This document shows, one piece after another, positions 41,018 to 51,357 of a DNA stretch of 64,000 bases (position 1 is its first letter; each line of letters starts with the position of its first letter). This DNA comes from an uncultured Pseudomonadales bacterium (GTDB lineage: Bacteria; Pseudomonadota; Gammaproteobacteria; Pseudomonadales; Azotimanducaceae). The stretch is taken from positions 1,674,001 through 1,738,000 of the forward strand of contig OY282455.1 in the NCBI GenBank assembly GCA_958296195.1, in the 5' to 3' direction. The translations under genes and the position numbers were made by a program. Under the pieces are notes generated by a model. It worked only from the letters and a program-made list of their open reading frames with translations, searched no databases and was not told where the DNA came from.

Positions 41018-43297
41018 TTAGGGCTTCTCATGATGGCTCGGCACCAAGCGGCCAAGGCCGGCGGCGATCAGTTCGCCTTCCATGTAGCGGTGGATTTCCT
41101 CGGCGGTCTCCATCCTCAACACTCTAGCCAACATGCGGCGGGCAGCGGCTCTTTTGATGCTGCGCAGCAGCCACTTGACCTTCGGCAGGTTGGTGGCGTT
41201 CATCGACAGCACCTGATAACCCATCGCCATCAACAGCACCGCTCCGGCGGGGGTGCCGGCCAGTTCGCCGCAGATGCCCACATCCGTCTTCTCGGCGTGG
41301 GCGTGGCGGGCCACTTCGCGCAGGGCGCGCAGCACCGCCGGATGCACATCCCGGTACAGCTCCGCCACCCTGGGATTGTTTCTGTCAACGGCCAGCATGT
41401 ACTGGGTGAGATCGTTCGACCCCACCGCCAGAAAGTCCACCTGCCGCGCCAACTCCCGCGCTTGGTAAACCGCCGAAGGCACCTCCACCATCACCCCAAT
41501 CAAGGGGGCCTTGACCTTGAAGCCCTCCTCCACCACCTCTCGGTAGGCCTGCTGCACCAGCTTTTTCGCCTCCTCCACCTCAAACATGCTGGAGATCATG
41601 GGCAGCATGATGCGCAGAACTCCCTGCAGCCCGGAATTGGCCCGCAGCATGGCGCGCGCCTGCACTAGGAATATCTCCGGGTGGTCCAGGGTGACGCGAA
41701 TGCCCCGCCAGCCGAGAAAGGGATTGTCCTCGCTGATGGGAAAGTACGGCAGCGCCTTGTCGCCGCCGATGTCCAGAGTGCGCATGGTCACCGGCCGCGG
41801 CTCGAACGCCTCCATGTGCTCCCGGTAGAGGCTGCGCTGCTCCTCCTCCGAGGGAAACCGGTCCTGGGTCATGAAGGGCACTTCGGTGCGGAACAGGCCG
41901 ATGCCTTCGGCGCCCCGGTCCAGCGACCGGGAGATGTCCCCCGGCAGGCCGATGTTCACCCACAGCAACACTCGCCAGCCGTCCAAGGTGACGCAGGGCA
42001 GGTTGCGCAGTTCATCGAGCTCCTCCGCGAACTCCACCTCCTCATCAATGACCGCCTGATACTCCGCCTTCAGCTTGGCCGACGGATTGGCGTACACCTC
42101 GCCGTAGTGGCCATCGACGATGAGCGCCTCCCCGTCAAGCTGGTGCAGAGGCAAATCGACGGCCCCCATGACCGCCGGAACCCCTAGAGCGTGGGCCAGG
42201 ATGGCCACATGGGAGTTGACCGCGCCTCTCTTGGAGACCAAGCCGCGCAACTGGCCGGCCGGAATTCCGGTGAGCATGCTGAAGGTGATTTCCTCTCCCA
42301 CCAAGATGGTGTCCTTGGGGAAGTGAACCTTGTGGGTGCGAATGTCCTGCAGGCAGGCGAGCACCCTGAGGCCCAAGTCCTCCACGTCCGTGCCCCGCTC
42401 GCGCAAATAGGTGTCCTCCATTTGCTGGAAGCGGCGGACATGCTCGCGGATCACGTTCTTGAGGGCACCCTGGGCCCACTCCCCGCGGCGGATGCGTTGC
42501 CGCACGTCGCCGGCGATGGCGTCATCGTCGAGCATGTGCAGGTAGGCGTCGAACAGCGCCAGCTCCTCCCTTGGCAGGCTCTGCGCAAACTGCTCGCTGA
42601 TCCGGCGCAGGTCGCCGCGCACGGTCGCCACCGCCCGGTCAAAGGTCATCAGCTCCACGGTTAGGTTCTCGGCCGGCGCATCCCGAACCGAATCCAAGCT
42701 GGTGGTCGGGTGCATGACCACACCCACCCCAAGCGCAACGCCGGGGGCTCCGGCCAAGCCGGGAATCTTGAGGTTTTCCTTGGGATAATCCGCGTCGAAC
42801 AAGCTGTCCATTTCGCCAACGGCTTCCGCACGAGCGATGACCGCGGCGAGCTGCGCGGACAGCGTGACCAGGAAGGCTTCCTCGCTTTCGTCAAAGCGGC
42901 GTTTCTCCCGGTGCTGAACCACCAGCACGCCCAACACTTGGCGGTGGTGGATGATGGGCACACCCAAAAAGGCGTTGAACGGCTCCTCGCCGATCTCCGG
43001 CATATGGAAGTAGCGGGGATGCAGGCTGGCGTCCTCCAGGTTGATGGGTTCCGCCCGCCGCCCCACCAAGCTGACCAAACCGGCGCCGTCCTCCAAGGTC
43101 GCCCGGCCCACCAGTTCCGGATTAAGCCCCTCGTTGGCGGCGAACAGGTATTGGTTGCGGCCCGGAGCCTTCAGGTACACCGAGCACACTTCCGTATTGA
43201 GGGCGGCCCGCACTTCGCGGACGATGAGCCGCAGCGCCTCGCCAAAAGTGGGCGCGGCGCCTACGTCCTGAACGATTTGTCGAAGGAGTACCAGCAC
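41018..43297 (-). CDS. ptsP: Phosphoenolpyruvate-protein phosphotransferase PtsP (EI-Ntr)
   Basis: A 759-residue protein. The N-terminal GAF domain (residues ~1-150) precedes EI domains: the phospho-His loop RGAVNSHVAILAHALGVPAV, the PEP-binding GIGLFRTEVPF, and the C-terminal SNDLTQYMLAVDRNNP and DVGICGELAG (active Cys). It starts the nitrogen PTS relay (PtsP to NPr to PtsN). It lies directly after rppH on the same strand, the arrangement seen in E. coli and Pseudomonas. Confidence 0.95.
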   Translation of the reverse strand: MLVLLRQIVQDVGAAPTFGEALRLIVREVRAALNTEVCSVYLKAPGRNQYLFAANEGLNPELVGRATLEDGAGLVSLVGRRAEPINLEDASLHPRYFHMPEIGEEPFNAFLGVPIIHHRQVLGVLVVQHREKRRFDESEEAFLVTLSAQLAAVIARAEAVGEMDSLFDADYPKENLKIPGLAGAPGVALGVGVVMHPTTSLDSVRDAPAENLTVELMTFDRAVATVRGDLRRISEQFAQSLPREELALFDAYLHMLDDDAIAGDVRQRIRRGEWAQGALKNVIREHVRRFQQMEDTYLRERGTDVEDLGLRVLACLQDIRTHKVHFPKDTILVGEEITFSMLTGIPAGQLRGLVSKRGAVNSHVAILAHALGVPAVMGAVDLPLHQLDGEALIVDGHYGEVYANPSAKLKAEYQAVIDEEVEFAEELDELRNLPCVTLDGWRVLLWVNIGLPGDISRSLDRGAEGIGLFRTEVPFMTQDRFPSEEEQRSLYREHMEAFEPRPVTMRTLDIGGDKALPYFPISEDNPFLGWRGIRVTLDHPEIFLVQARAMLRANSGLQGVLRIMLPMISSMFEVEEAKKLVQQAYREVVEEGFKVKAPLIGVMVEVPSAVYQARELARQVDFLAVGSNDLTQYMLAVDRNNPRVAELYRDVHPAVLRALREVARHAHAEKTDVGICGELAGTPAGAVLLMAMGYQVLSMNATNLPKVKWLLRSIKRAAARRMLARVLRMETAEEIHRYMEGELIAAGLGRLVPSHHEKP

Positions 43298-43801
43298 TCA
43301 ACTAGCGGCGTTCTGCAGGGGCGTGATGAGGCGCTGGAAGGGCGCAAGCTCCTCGAGTGCCCGCCGATACACCTCGCGCTTGAAGGCAACCACCTTGTGC
43401 AGCGGATACCAATAGCTCACCCACCGCCAATGGTCGAATTCGGGGTTGTCGCAACAGTCCACGCGCACCAACTCATCGTCGGCAAGCATCCGCAACAGGA
43501 ACCACTTCTGCTTCTGGCCGACAAAGTCCGGCGAGGAGTCCCACCGCCGCAAATGGCGCGGCAGACGGTAGCGCAGCCATTCCTTGGTGCATGCCACCAC
43601 CTCCACGCAGTCTTCACCAAGGCCAACCTCCTCGTCGAGTTCCCGGTACAGGGCGGCCTCGGTCGTCTCGTCGCCGTCAATGCCCCCTTGGGGAAACTGC
43701 CAAGCGTCGTCTTCGCCGGTGCGCCGGGCAAAAAGCACCTGCCCAAGAGCATTGGCGATGACGATGCCTACATTCGGCCTGAAGCCGTCCGCGTCAACCA
43801 T
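43298..43801 (-). CDS. rppH: RNA pyrophosphohydrolase
   Basis: A 167-residue Nudix hydrolase. [23 protein letters not shown] is the RppH N-terminus and [23 protein letters not shown] the Nudix box. The tail ([14 protein letters not shown]) is standard. It removes pyrophosphate from 5'-triphosphate mRNA to start decay. ATG 43801 with GAGGGG upstream is chosen over a longer frame. The ptsP start follows immediately. Confidence 0.95.
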   Translation of the reverse strand: MVDADGFRPNVGIVIANALGQVLFARRTGEDDAWQFPQGGIDGDETTEAALYRELDEEVGLGEDCVEVVACTKEWLRYRLPRHLRRWDSSPDFVGQKQKWFLLRMLADDELVRVDCCDNPEFDHWRWVSYWYPLHKVVAFKREVYRRALEELAPFQRLITPLQNAAS

Positions 43802-43967
43802 GGACCCCTCTGTTCCGCCCCCCCTAACAGCCCCAATGCTTCCCCGATTGAACATCAAACGCCGCCGAAATACCAATGGGCGGCTGCATGGGCACCCAGA
43901 ACCGGAGACCTGGACGGCTGCAGCGAGCACGCGAATGCTGCGGGAAGGACCATGCTAAAGTGAGCCG

Positions 43968-46025
43968 ATGAGCAATCGCTTGGCTTCGGAGACCAGTCCC
44001 TACCTGCTGCAGCACGCGGACAATCCCGTGGATTGGCGTCCTTGGGACGAGGCGGCGTTGGCGCAGGCGCGGGAGAGCGACAAGCCCATACTGCTTTCCA
44101 TCGGCTACTCGGCCTGCCATTGGTGCCATGTGATGGCCCATGAGTCCTTTGAGGACTCCGCCACCGCCGCGGTGATGAACGAGCACTTCGTCAACGTCAA
44201 GGTGGACCGGGAGGAGCGCCCCGACTTGGACAAGGTCTATCAACTGGCCCATCAGTTGCTGACGCAACGGCCCGGCGGCTGGCCGCTGACCCTGTTTCTG
44301 GACCCGGAGACCTTGGCGCCATTTTTCGCCGGCACCTATTTCCCGAAGACGCCACGCCACCAACTGCCCGGCTTCATCGACCTGATGCTGCGCATTCATC
44401 AAACCTTCGAGAAAAACCGCGACGCCTTGCACGAACAGAACCAAAAACTCGTCAACCTGATGGGGCGGCTCAATCCCGAGGCGCCGCCGGACGGCGCCGC
44501 CCTGAGCGACGCGAAGCTGCTCGCCGCCGCATCCGAACAGCTTCGGGCGCAGTATGACGAACAATACGGCGGTTTTGGCCGGGCGCCCAAGTTTCCGATG
44601 CCCACCACCTTGGAGAGGGTGCTGCGCCACTGGGCACACGGCGACCGCAACGGCCAACGCGACCGACAAGCGCTGGACATGGTGATGACCACCCTCACCA
44701 AGATGGCCAGAGGCGGCATCTACGACCACTTAGGCGGCGGCTTCTGCCGCTACGCCACGGATCGGGCTTGGATGATTCCCCACTTCGAGAAGATGCTCTA
44801 CGACAACGGGCAACTGCTCTCGCTGTACGCGGACGCCTTGGCCATCGGTCCCGACGCTCTGTTCGAAGGCGCAGTCCGGGAAACCGCCGGCTGGCTGCTG
44901 CGGGAGATGCGCCACCCCGACGGCGGCTTCTTCGCCGCCTTGGACGCGGATTCCGAAGGGGAGGAGGGCAAGTTCTACCTCTGGCGCCGGGAGCGCGTCA
45001 AGCGCCTGCTCAGCGCCGATGAGTATCTGGTGGCGGAAACGCTCTACGGCATCGACAAGCCGCCCAACTTTGAGAATCAGTGGAACCTGCACCGCCGCGA
45101 CGCCTGGCGCTCCGTGGTGCAGCGCCTGTCCCTGGAGCCGGAACGGGCGGACGCGCTGCTGGCCAGCGCCAAGCAAAAGCTGTTCCAAGAGCGGCAGAAA
45201 CGCGAACGCCCAGGTTTGGACGACAAGGTGCTGACCTCCTGGAACGCCTTGGCCATCAAGGGGCTGGCGAAAGCAGGCATGGTGCTTGGCGAGCCGGCTT
45301 GGCTTGATGCGGCCACCGACGCTCTGGACTTCATTCGCGCCGAACTTTGGCGGGACGGCGCCCTGTTCGCATCTTGGCGGAGCGGCCAAGCCAAGCATTC
45401 CGGCTATCTGGACGACTACGCCAGCCTCATCGACGCCTTAACGGTGCTGCTGCAAGCCCGCTGGCGCGACGAGGACGCCGCCTTCGCCTTGGCGTTGGCG
45501 GACAAGGCGCTAGCGGGCTTCATGGACGCGGAGGCCGGGGGCTTCTTCTTCACCGCCCATGACCACGAAGCCCTCATCTCCCGCCCCAAGCCCACGACGG
45601 ACGATGCCCAACCCCCAGGGAACGGCGTCATGGCCTTGGCGCTAGCCCGGCTGGGCCACCTGTTCGGCAACGCAGACTACCTTGAGGCCGCGGCCCGAAC
45701 CCTAGCCTGGGCGCGGGGGGCCATGGAGCATCACCCGGCCGGCCACTGCTGCCTGTTGACCGCCCTCGAGGAGCAGGTGCAGGCGCCGGAACTCATTGTC
45801 CTGCGGGGCGACGAGGACGCAATCGACGAGTGGCGGCAAGCCCTGCGGGACAGCTTTCGCCCTTGGCGGCACATCTACGCCATTCCGCTGGACGCGAAGC
45901 AACGGCCGCCCTACCTGCCGGCGCTGGCACCCCTTGGGCCGGTGGCCTACATCTGCTCCGATTCGAGCTGCTCCACACCCATCGACTCCCTAGATGGACT
46001 GCAGGCGGCTTTGCGGTCGGGTTAA
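43968..46025 (+). CDS. Thioredoxin-domain (DUF255/YyaL, Spata20-like) protein
   Basis: A 685-residue protein. The N-terminal DUF255 thioredoxin-like domain has [20 protein letters not shown], the Cys pair [13 protein letters not shown] and [16 protein letters not shown]. The remainder is an (alpha/alpha)6-barrel with the conserved [30 protein letters not shown] and [13 protein letters not shown]. Family members may be cellobiose-epimerase-like or redox proteins; the reaction is not known. It is divergent from rppH. Length is normal for the family. Confidence 0.92.
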   Translation: MSNRLASETSPYLLQHADNPVDWRPWDEAALAQARESDKPILLSIGYSACHWCHVMAHESFEDSATAAVMNEHFVNVKVDREERPDLDKVYQLAHQLLTQRPGGWPLTLFLDPETLAPFFAGTYFPKTPRHQLPGFIDLMLRIHQTFEKNRDALHEQNQKLVNLMGRLNPEAPPDGAALSDAKLLAAASEQLRAQYDEQYGGFGRAPKFPMPTTLERVLRHWAHGDRNGQRDRQALDMVMTTLTKMARGGIYDHLGGGFCRYATDRAWMIPHFEKMLYDNGQLLSLYADALAIGPDALFEGAVRETAGWLLREMRHPDGGFFAALDADSEGEEGKFYLWRRERVKRLLSADEYLVAETLYGIDKPPNFENQWNLHRRDAWRSVVQRLSLEPERADALLASAKQKLFQERQKRERPGLDDKVLTSWNALAIKGLAKAGMVLGEPAWLDAATDALDFIRAELWRDGALFASWRSGQAKHSGYLDDYASLIDALTVLLQARWRDEDAAFALALADKALAGFMDAEAGGFFFTAHDHEALISRPKPTTDDAQPPGNGVMALALARLGHLFGNADYLEAAARTLAWARGAMEHHPAGHCCLLTALEEQVQAPELIVLRGDEDAIDEWRQALRDSFRPWRHIYAIPLDAKQRPPYLPALAPLGPVAYICSDSSCSTPIDSLDGLQAALRSG

Positions 46026-46040
46026 GCCAACCACAGCAGT

Positions 46041-46883
46041 TTAAATCTCCTCCCTCATGCGCAGATAGCTGGCGAAGCGGGGAATGCCGTTGTTCGTGAC
46101 GCCATAGTGCTTGTAGGTGACCGTGGCGCCCAGCGGCGGCGGGTTGCGGCGCTCCGCGTCGGAGAAGCCGGTGCCCAGCCGAAAGCGGGCGCCGTCCGAC
46201 ATTTCCACCAACAGGGCGCCGAGCATTCCCGCGTACTTGCCCTTACCCGGCAGATGGGCCACAACCAAGGCTTCCGCGTCTTGGTGCAGTTTCAGCTTCA
46301 GCAGGTCATTCGTGCGGCCGGCGCGGTAGCGCGACAGGCCCCTGCGCAGCATCAACCCCTCGCCGCCCTCCGCGACCACGCGGCTTAGTTCCGCCATCAA
46401 TTCAACCTCATCCGCCACGCGGAATTGCGCCACCAAGCCGATGTAGGGAGACTCGACACCCTCGAACATCTCCCCCATGCGCAACAGGCGTTCGTCAAAG
46501 ACGCCCGGATGCGCCGGCAGATCGAACACCATGAAGCGCACCCTGCTCCAGGCGGCGCCGTCGGACCGTGTGCGCCGCACGATGCCTGAAAGCTCCGCGA
46601 AGGCACCCCGTCCCATCCAAAGCTCGCCATCGAGCGGTTGCCGCGGAAACCCCGCAGTGAACCAAGACGGCGCCAGAAAGCGCTTGCCCCGCCGCGAAAT
46701 CAAAGCAGCGCCGTCCCACCAAGCACGAACGCCGTCCAGTTTTTCACTAATCCAGTAGGTGGGGACAGGCACATCGGCGACGTAGCCCTTGGCCAGCGCC
46801 AGCGGCGGCCGATCGTCCGCAGCGGCCGGCCAAGCAAGAAGGACAAACAGGAGAATCCGAAACATTTGGAGACTGGGGGACAT
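46041..46883 (-). CDS. Exported ATP-dependent DNA ligase (LigE type)
   Basis: A 280-residue minimal DNA ligase. The signal peptide MSPSLQMFRILLFVLLAWPA ends near AAADD. The adenylation domain has the nucleophilic Lys in SEKLDGVRAWWDG, then DGELWMGRG, FMVFDLPAH, EGLMLRRGLSRY and LLKLKLHQDAEALVV. A small OB domain follows (LGATVTYKHYGVTNNGIPRF). The signal fits periplasmic LigE of Gram-negatives, linked to extracellular DNA repair or uptake. ATG 46883 with GAGGAAG is preferred; the longer frame is not protein-like. Confidence 0.9.
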   Translation of the reverse strand: MSPSLQMFRILLFVLLAWPAAADDRPPLALAKGYVADVPVPTYWISEKLDGVRAWWDGAALISRRGKRFLAPSWFTAGFPRQPLDGELWMGRGAFAELSGIVRRTRSDGAAWSRVRFMVFDLPAHPGVFDERLLRMGEMFEGVESPYIGLVAQFRVADEVELMAELSRVVAEGGEGLMLRRGLSRYRAGRTNDLLKLKLHQDAEALVVAHLPGKGKYAGMLGALLVEMSDGARFRLGTGFSDAERRNPPPLGATVTYKHYGVTNNGIPRFASYLRMREEI

Positions 46884-47249
46884 GGGGCTTCCTCGCTGCA
46901 AAAGCCCCAACCCTGTCTTAAGCCCTTGCCGCTGCATAGCGGAAAAAGCCCCTCCGCCATGTGCGATTTCGGCGCAGCATATCCGCGGACTTTCACCCCT
47001 CTCCCCTGCAAATCTCCCGCAGCAGGATGGGTGGAGTTCGCACTTGCAACTGCTAGCGCAAAGCCGTAACGTCTCTGGACCTTCTAAGCTAGCTGCATGG
47101 ATCTGGTCTTCACGAAGCTGGGTGGGCCGCTGGGAGCAACCGGGATGTCCCCCGCGCTTCGAGCACCTAAAAAGGGAAAAGCAGATCGACAATGACTACT
47201 ACGGTTTGGAGCAGCTTAGCAACTAAACCAGTCTAATTCGGAGGCGCTT
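46884..47249. other. Gene-free stretch
   Basis: 366 bases between ligE and the toxin-antitoxin pair without a convincing gene. A small hairpin CCGCT-GCAT-AGCGG followed by A residues lies near 46928-46946. The last 40 bases must hold the antitoxin promoter, but no strong -35/-10 pair was found; AATTCGGAGG supplies its ribosome site. Confidence 0.6.
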
Positions 47250-47474
47250 ATGGACTACAGGGAAGTCATTACCATTGAACCTGGTAAGCGTGGAGGAAAA
47301 CCATGCATCAGGGGGATGAGGATAACCGTTTACGACATTCTGGATTATCTGTCTTCCGGCATGACCCACCAAGAAATCCTCCTCGAATTTCCGTACCTGC
47401 GCGAAGAGGACATTCTGGCCTGCCTGAGTTATGCCGCTGACCGAGAGCGCACCATGTTGGCCGTCATGGGATGA
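47250..47474 (+). CDS. DUF433 antitoxin
   Basis: A 74-residue DUF433 protein (GGKPCIRGMRITVYDILDYL; EDILACLSYAADRE). It has a winged-helix-like fold and is the usual antitoxin of DUF5615 PIN-like toxins. A strong GGAGG site precedes the ATG. Its stop overlaps the toxin start as ATGA. Confidence 0.9.
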   Translation: MDYREVITIEPGKRGGKPCIRGMRITVYDILDYLSSGMTHQEILLEFPYLREEDILACLSYAADRERTMLAVMG

Positions 47475-47803
47475 AATTGTTGTTTGATCAGAATTTGTCG
47501 CCCGGCCTAGTAGAGGCCCTATCGGACATCTATCCGAATTCTGAGCATGTATCTAATTTCAACCTCGACCGATCTTCTGATAGAGAGATTAGAGAATTCG
47601 CTTGCAAACACGAATTCACCATAGTCACAAAAGATTCTGACTTCGAGGACCTAGACACTCTATTGGGATTTCCTCCAAAGGTGATCTGGATACGTCGAGG
47701 CAATTGCTCTGTGCAAGAAGTCGAGCAGCTTTTAAGAGAAAGAGCTGCTTCCGTCCTATCGCATCTTGAAGACCCGCAACTAGGCACTCTTGTCTTAGTC
47801 TGA
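47471..47803 (+). CDS. DUF5615 PIN-like toxin
   Basis: A 110-residue PIN-like nuclease. MKLLFDQNLSPGLVEALSDI has the first metal-binding Asp, SDREIREFACKHEFTIVTKDSDFEDL carries further acidic residues, and VIWIRRGNCS ends the fold. It is translationally coupled to the DUF433 antitoxin. It is AT-rich compared with neighbours, as expected for a mobile toxin-antitoxin cassette. Predicted RNase, neutralised by the antitoxin. Confidence 0.9.
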   Translation: MKLLFDQNLSPGLVEALSDIYPNSEHVSNFNLDRSSDREIREFACKHEFTIVTKDSDFEDLDTLLGFPPKVIWIRRGNCSVQEVEQLLRERAASVLSHLEDPQLGTLVLV

Positions 47804-47847
47804 CTTCAGGACTTTGTTGCCAAAAACCTTGCAGCAGGGGCCGTAGG

Positions 47848-49983
47848 TCACGAACCATCCTGTCGAGACGGAGCAAGGCGGTTTGCGAGCGAGTCGATTG
47901 CCTTCGTCCGCAGCCGCGCCAGCAGGCGCTCCCTGAGGCTGGGGTGGGTCACCACGTCGATGCGGTGAAATGAGGGGCACAGGGTGGCGGCGTGGGCCAC
48001 GCTGCCGCAGACGCCGCAGCCGACGCAACTGTTGTCCACCGAGGCGACCGGGCGGGAGCGCAGCGGGTCGGGATTGGATTGCAGGGTGAGGGAGGGGCAG
48101 CCGGACAGGCGGATGCAGGCATGGTCGCCGTTGCAGAGCTCCGCATCAACGCCGAAGCGCTGGCTCACCAGCCGCTTGCCGGCCGCCAAGCGCTGGCGGC
48201 GCAACGGTCTGGTGCGGCGCTCCTTGTTCAGTTGGCATTCGCCTTCGGCGACGATGACCTTGGGGCCGGCGTAGTCCGTGGTCAGGGCCTCCCGGAACGT
48301 CCGCATGGCGCCGTCCATGTCGTAGGTGCTGACTTTGCGCACCCAGTCCACGCCCACGCCGCGCACCGCCTGTTCGATGGAGTTGTTCGGTTGCTGACGG
48401 GCCATGCCGTCCCGGGACGAGGGGATGTACTGGCCGCCGGTGGCCGCCGAGTAGCCGTTGTCAACGATGACGGTGACGCCGTCGTGCCGGTTGAACACCG
48501 CGTTGGCGATGCCGCTGGTCAGCCCGTTGTGCCAGAAGCCGCCATCCCCCATTAGGGCGACGGGCCGCTGCTTGGCCCCAACATTGAGCGCCGCGCCGCC
48601 GGCCGCGCCCAGGCCGTAGCCCATGATGCTGGCGCCCATGTGGAAGGGCGGCATGGTGGCGAAGGAGTGGCAGCCGATGTCGGCGCTGACGTGCAGCGGC
48701 CCCAACTCCTCCTGCACCAGCTTCATGGACGCGAACAGCGGACGCTCCGGGCAGCCGGTGCAAAGCCCGGAGGGCCGCGCTGGGAGGGGCTTGCTCGACC
48801 CCAGCTCACGCACCGGGATGTGTTTCCCTTCGACTTCTTCCATCGCAACTGGTTCATCCCGCCATTCCCGCATAAAGCCCTGCACCCCGGCCCTCACCAC
48901 CGCACCGGTGTATTCGCCCGCCATCGGCAACATGCCCTTGCCCACTACCGCCGCGCTGCTGCCAGCTTTGCGCAGCAAATGATGCACCGCCTGCTCGATG
49001 AACTCCGGTTGGCCCTCCTCCACGATCAGCAGCGCCTTCTTGCCCGCGGCGAAGGCGGTCACTTCCTCCGGCACCAAGGGATAGGTGGCGTTCAGCACCA
49101 AGATGGGAATGCGGCTGGCGCCGTAGAAATCCGCCAAACCCAGTTCCGCCAGCGCCCGCAACAGGGTGTTGCAGAGGCCGCCCTGCACGATGATGCCCAG
49201 CTCGTTCGTTGCTCCCTCCAGAACCTCGTTGAGCTTGGCTTCGCGGATGAAGTCAACGGCCGCCGGCCAGCGCTCCTCCACCTTGCGCTGTTCCTGCAAG
49301 TAGGTGGCGGGGGGCAGGATGATGCGCTCCTGGTCCCGCGCCGGGCGTTGCAGGGCATCCTCCAACGTGAAGGGGGGCGGGCGGTTGCTGCGGGTTTGGA
49401 AGTGGCCGTGCATGTGGCAGGCGCGGATGCGCAGCATCAGCATCACCGGCGTGCCGCTGGCCTCCGACAATTCGAAGCCCTGCTCCACCATGCGCACGAT
49501 GGTGGGCAGGTGGGGACGCGGGTCCAATAGCCAGATTTGCGACTTCATGGCGAAGGCGTGGCTGCGCTCCTGCATGATGCTGGCGCCTTCGCCGTAGTCC
49601 TCCCCCACCACGACCAGGGCGCCGCCCACCACCCCGGCGGAAGCCAAGTTGGCCAGGGCGTCCGAGGCCACGTTGGTGCCCACCGTGGATTTCCAAGTGA
49701 CGGCGCCGCGCAGGGGATAGTTCACCGAAGCCGCCAGCATGGCCGCTGCGGTGGCCTCGCTGGCGCTGGTCTCAAAGCGAACGCCGAGCTCCGCGAGGAT
49801 GTCCGACGCATCGGCCAGCACGTCCATCAGATGGGATACCGGCGCCCCCTGGTAGCCGCCAACGTAGGCAACGCCGGATTGCAGCAGCGCCTTGGTCACG
49901 GCCAGGATCGCCTCCCCGGCGAACTCCTCCCCGTCCGCAAGCCGCAGCGACTGCACCTCCTTAGCGAACGACCGTTCCGCCAT
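47848..49983 (-). CDS. iorA: Indolepyruvate ferredoxin oxidoreductase alpha subunit-like protein
   Basis: A 711-residue thiamine-diphosphate enzyme. It carries an N-terminal pyrimidine-binding domain (YVGGYQGAPVSHLMDVL), a TPP domain (HVSADIGCHSFATMPPFHMG; ALMGDGGFWHNGLTSGIANA) and a C-terminal cluster domain. The cluster domain has CVGCGVCG plus nearby Cys. It oxidatively decarboxylates aryl pyruvates to aryl-acetyl-CoA with ferredoxin. IorA normally works with IorB; no gamma-subunit gene is adjacent. The neighbouring upstream gene on the same strand is unrelated (DUF488), so iorB must be elsewhere or absent. Confidence 0.88.
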   Translation of the reverse strand: MAERSFAKEVQSLRLADGEEFAGEAILAVTKALLQSGVAYVGGYQGAPVSHLMDVLADASDILAELGVRFETSASEATAAAMLAASVNYPLRGAVTWKSTVGTNVASDALANLASAGVVGGALVVVGEDYGEGASIMQERSHAFAMKSQIWLLDPRPHLPTIVRMVEQGFELSEASGTPVMLMLRIRACHMHGHFQTRSNRPPPFTLEDALQRPARDQERIILPPATYLQEQRKVEERWPAAVDFIREAKLNEVLEGATNELGIIVQGGLCNTLLRALAELGLADFYGASRIPILVLNATYPLVPEEVTAFAAGKKALLIVEEGQPEFIEQAVHHLLRKAGSSAAVVGKGMLPMAGEYTGAVVRAGVQGFMREWRDEPVAMEEVEGKHIPVRELGSSKPLPARPSGLCTGCPERPLFASMKLVQEELGPLHVSADIGCHSFATMPPFHMGASIMGYGLGAAGGAALNVGAKQRPVALMGDGGFWHNGLTSGIANAVFNRHDGVTVIVDNGYSAATGGQYIPSSRDGMARQQPNNSIEQAVRGVGVDWVRKVSTYDMDGAMRTFREALTTDYAGPKVIVAEGECQLNKERRTRPLRRQRLAAGKRLVSQRFGVDAELCNGDHACIRLSGCPSLTLQSNPDPLRSRPVASVDNSCVGCGVCGSVAHAATLCPSFHRIDVVTHPSLRERLLARLRTKAIDSLANRLAPSRQDGS

Positions 49984-50015
49984 TCAATCGCTCCCGCCCA
50001 TTCCCATCAGCATTT

Positions 50016-50642
50016 TCATTGGGCTTGCCTCTGTGGCGCTGCAGCGGAGCGTTCCTTGACGAAGGCGGTGCGCTCCGCTTGCATCCGAACCGCTTGCGCA
50101 ATGCAATCCTGGCGCGGCTGCAGCAGGTCGCCCTCCGGATCGAAGTCGAACTTGGCCAGCAATCGGTCCATGGTCTGCGCATGGGGCTCCAGCTCGCCGT
50201 CGGCAAGAATGTGCTCCACCTGCGCCCCGGAAGCCTCGAGCGCCCGCGCCACCAGCAGCGTCCTGTGGCAGTCCAGCGGCTCCTTCTCCGCGCACATGAC
50301 CGCAAGGCGCTGTTTTCCCGCACTATCCAGCAGGCCGGCGATGCCGGCCCGAAAGCCTCCGGTTTGGGCAACGCGCTCGTAACGAATGCGCTCATTCTCG
50401 TAGCAAGCGGGGTCGGCTGGGCGCCCGCCAAGTTCGCGCCCGAGGTAGAGGTAGCCGATGCCCGACGTTTGCAGCGCCTCGGCAAGCGCTGCACGGCTGA
50501 AGTGGGGGCTGAAACGACTGTAGGGCGCCGAACGCACATCGGCCACTGCCGCAATGCGGTGGCGGCGCAGCAACGCCAAGAAACCTTCCAATGTGTGGTT
50601 GGAGTGGCCGACGGTGCAAATGGAAATGCTATCGTCCGTCAT
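50016..50642 (-). CDS. DUF488 family protein
   Basis: A 208-residue DUF488 protein. CTVGHSNHTLEGFLALLRRH, VADVRSAPYSRFSPHFSRAAL, YLYLGRELGG and LAVMCAEKEPLDCHRTLLVA are the diagnostic segments. The CAEK...CHR pair is probably a catalytic or metal site in a rhodanese-like fold. Its function is not established. It is followed (in the direction of transcription) by iorA, 32 bases away, and preceded by the dual-OB gene, suggesting one unit. Confidence 0.85.
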   Translation of the reverse strand: MTDDSISICTVGHSNHTLEGFLALLRRHRIAAVADVRSAPYSRFSPHFSRAALAEALQTSGIGYLYLGRELGGRPADPACYENERIRYERVAQTGGFRAGIAGLLDSAGKQRLAVMCAEKEPLDCHRTLLVARALEASGAQVEHILADGELEPHAQTMDRLLAKFDFDPEGDLLQPRQDCIAQAVRMQAERTAFVKERSAAAPQRQAQ

Positions 50643-50658
50643 AGCCGCACCCCCGCCG

Positions 50659-51348
50659 TTAGCGCCGGTCGCACTCGATTACGGCCGCGATCAACTTGTA
50701 GCAGAATCCCCCGTATTCTTCTCCCAAGCTGATGGTCAAATAGCATTCGCCGATCTCATAGAAACCATCCAATTTTTCCAAATATGCCCGCTCGCACACT
50801 GGATCGGTCACCCACAGCGCATAGTGGATTCCCGCGTGGGAGAACCGTCCCTGAACACGGCGCTTCGAGTTGCCGAACGCCTCGCCTGGCGCGAACACTT
50901 GGAGCTCCAACCGGTCTAGGTGAAGCAACCGCAACGAACTGGAAACCACCTCCGCTGCCGCCAGTGGAATCTTGTCGTTCATGCCACTGTAGGTGCTGTG
51001 CCCATCAATCCAAAGCGGTTCGACGGGGTCCGCAAGGGCGGGAAGGTCGAACCAGCAATAGTCTCCTTCCTTGCGCCAGTAAAATTCAGAATCAAGCAAC
51101 CAGTTTTCCGTTTGCCAGCCTTCCGGCTTCGGTTCGATGAGCGGGATGTTGATGATGTCCAGCACTTCGGGGTCCTTTCCATCCTCGTATTGGCGCTCGT
51201 ATTCCGATACTTCCTGACCGGGTCGTGCGCTTACCGGGCGAATCCAGTTTCCCGCTCCCTCACCCGGCGTCCATTCGCGGCCGGCGATGCTGCGGCCGGC
51301 CAGTTTCCGGAAGTTTGCAAGGCAGACGATTTGCTTGGCGGCGGACAC
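50659..51348 (-). CDS. Dual-OB-like domain protein
   Basis: A 229-residue protein beginning KQIVCLANFRKLAGRSIAGRE with WIRPVSARPGQEVS and two beta-barrel-like halves; the tail is CYLTISLGEEYGGFCYKLIA. This matches my recollection of the dual OB-containing domain family that accompanies DUF488 genes in defence-like neighbourhoods. It is 16 bases upstream of DUF488 and 9 bases downstream of the AlbA_2 gene. A nucleic-acid or nucleotide-binding sensor role is plausible but not shown. Confidence 0.55.
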   Translation of the reverse strand: MSAAKQIVCLANFRKLAGRSIAGREWTPGEGAGNWIRPVSARPGQEVSEYERQYEDGKDPEVLDIINIPLIEPKPEGWQTENWLLDSEFYWRKEGDYCWFDLPALADPVEPLWIDGHSTYSGMNDKIPLAAAEVVSSSLRLLHLDRLELQVFAPGEAFGNSKRRVQGRFSHAGIHYALWVTDPVCERAYLEKLDGFYEIGECYLTISLGEEYGGFCYKLIAAVIECDRR

Positions 51349-51357
51349 AATCGCTCC

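Noticed and set aside
46884-47192. N-terminal extension of the exported ligase
   Set aside because: It precedes a clear signal peptide and a good ribosome site at ATG 46883, and has Cys/Ser-rich non-protein-like composition.
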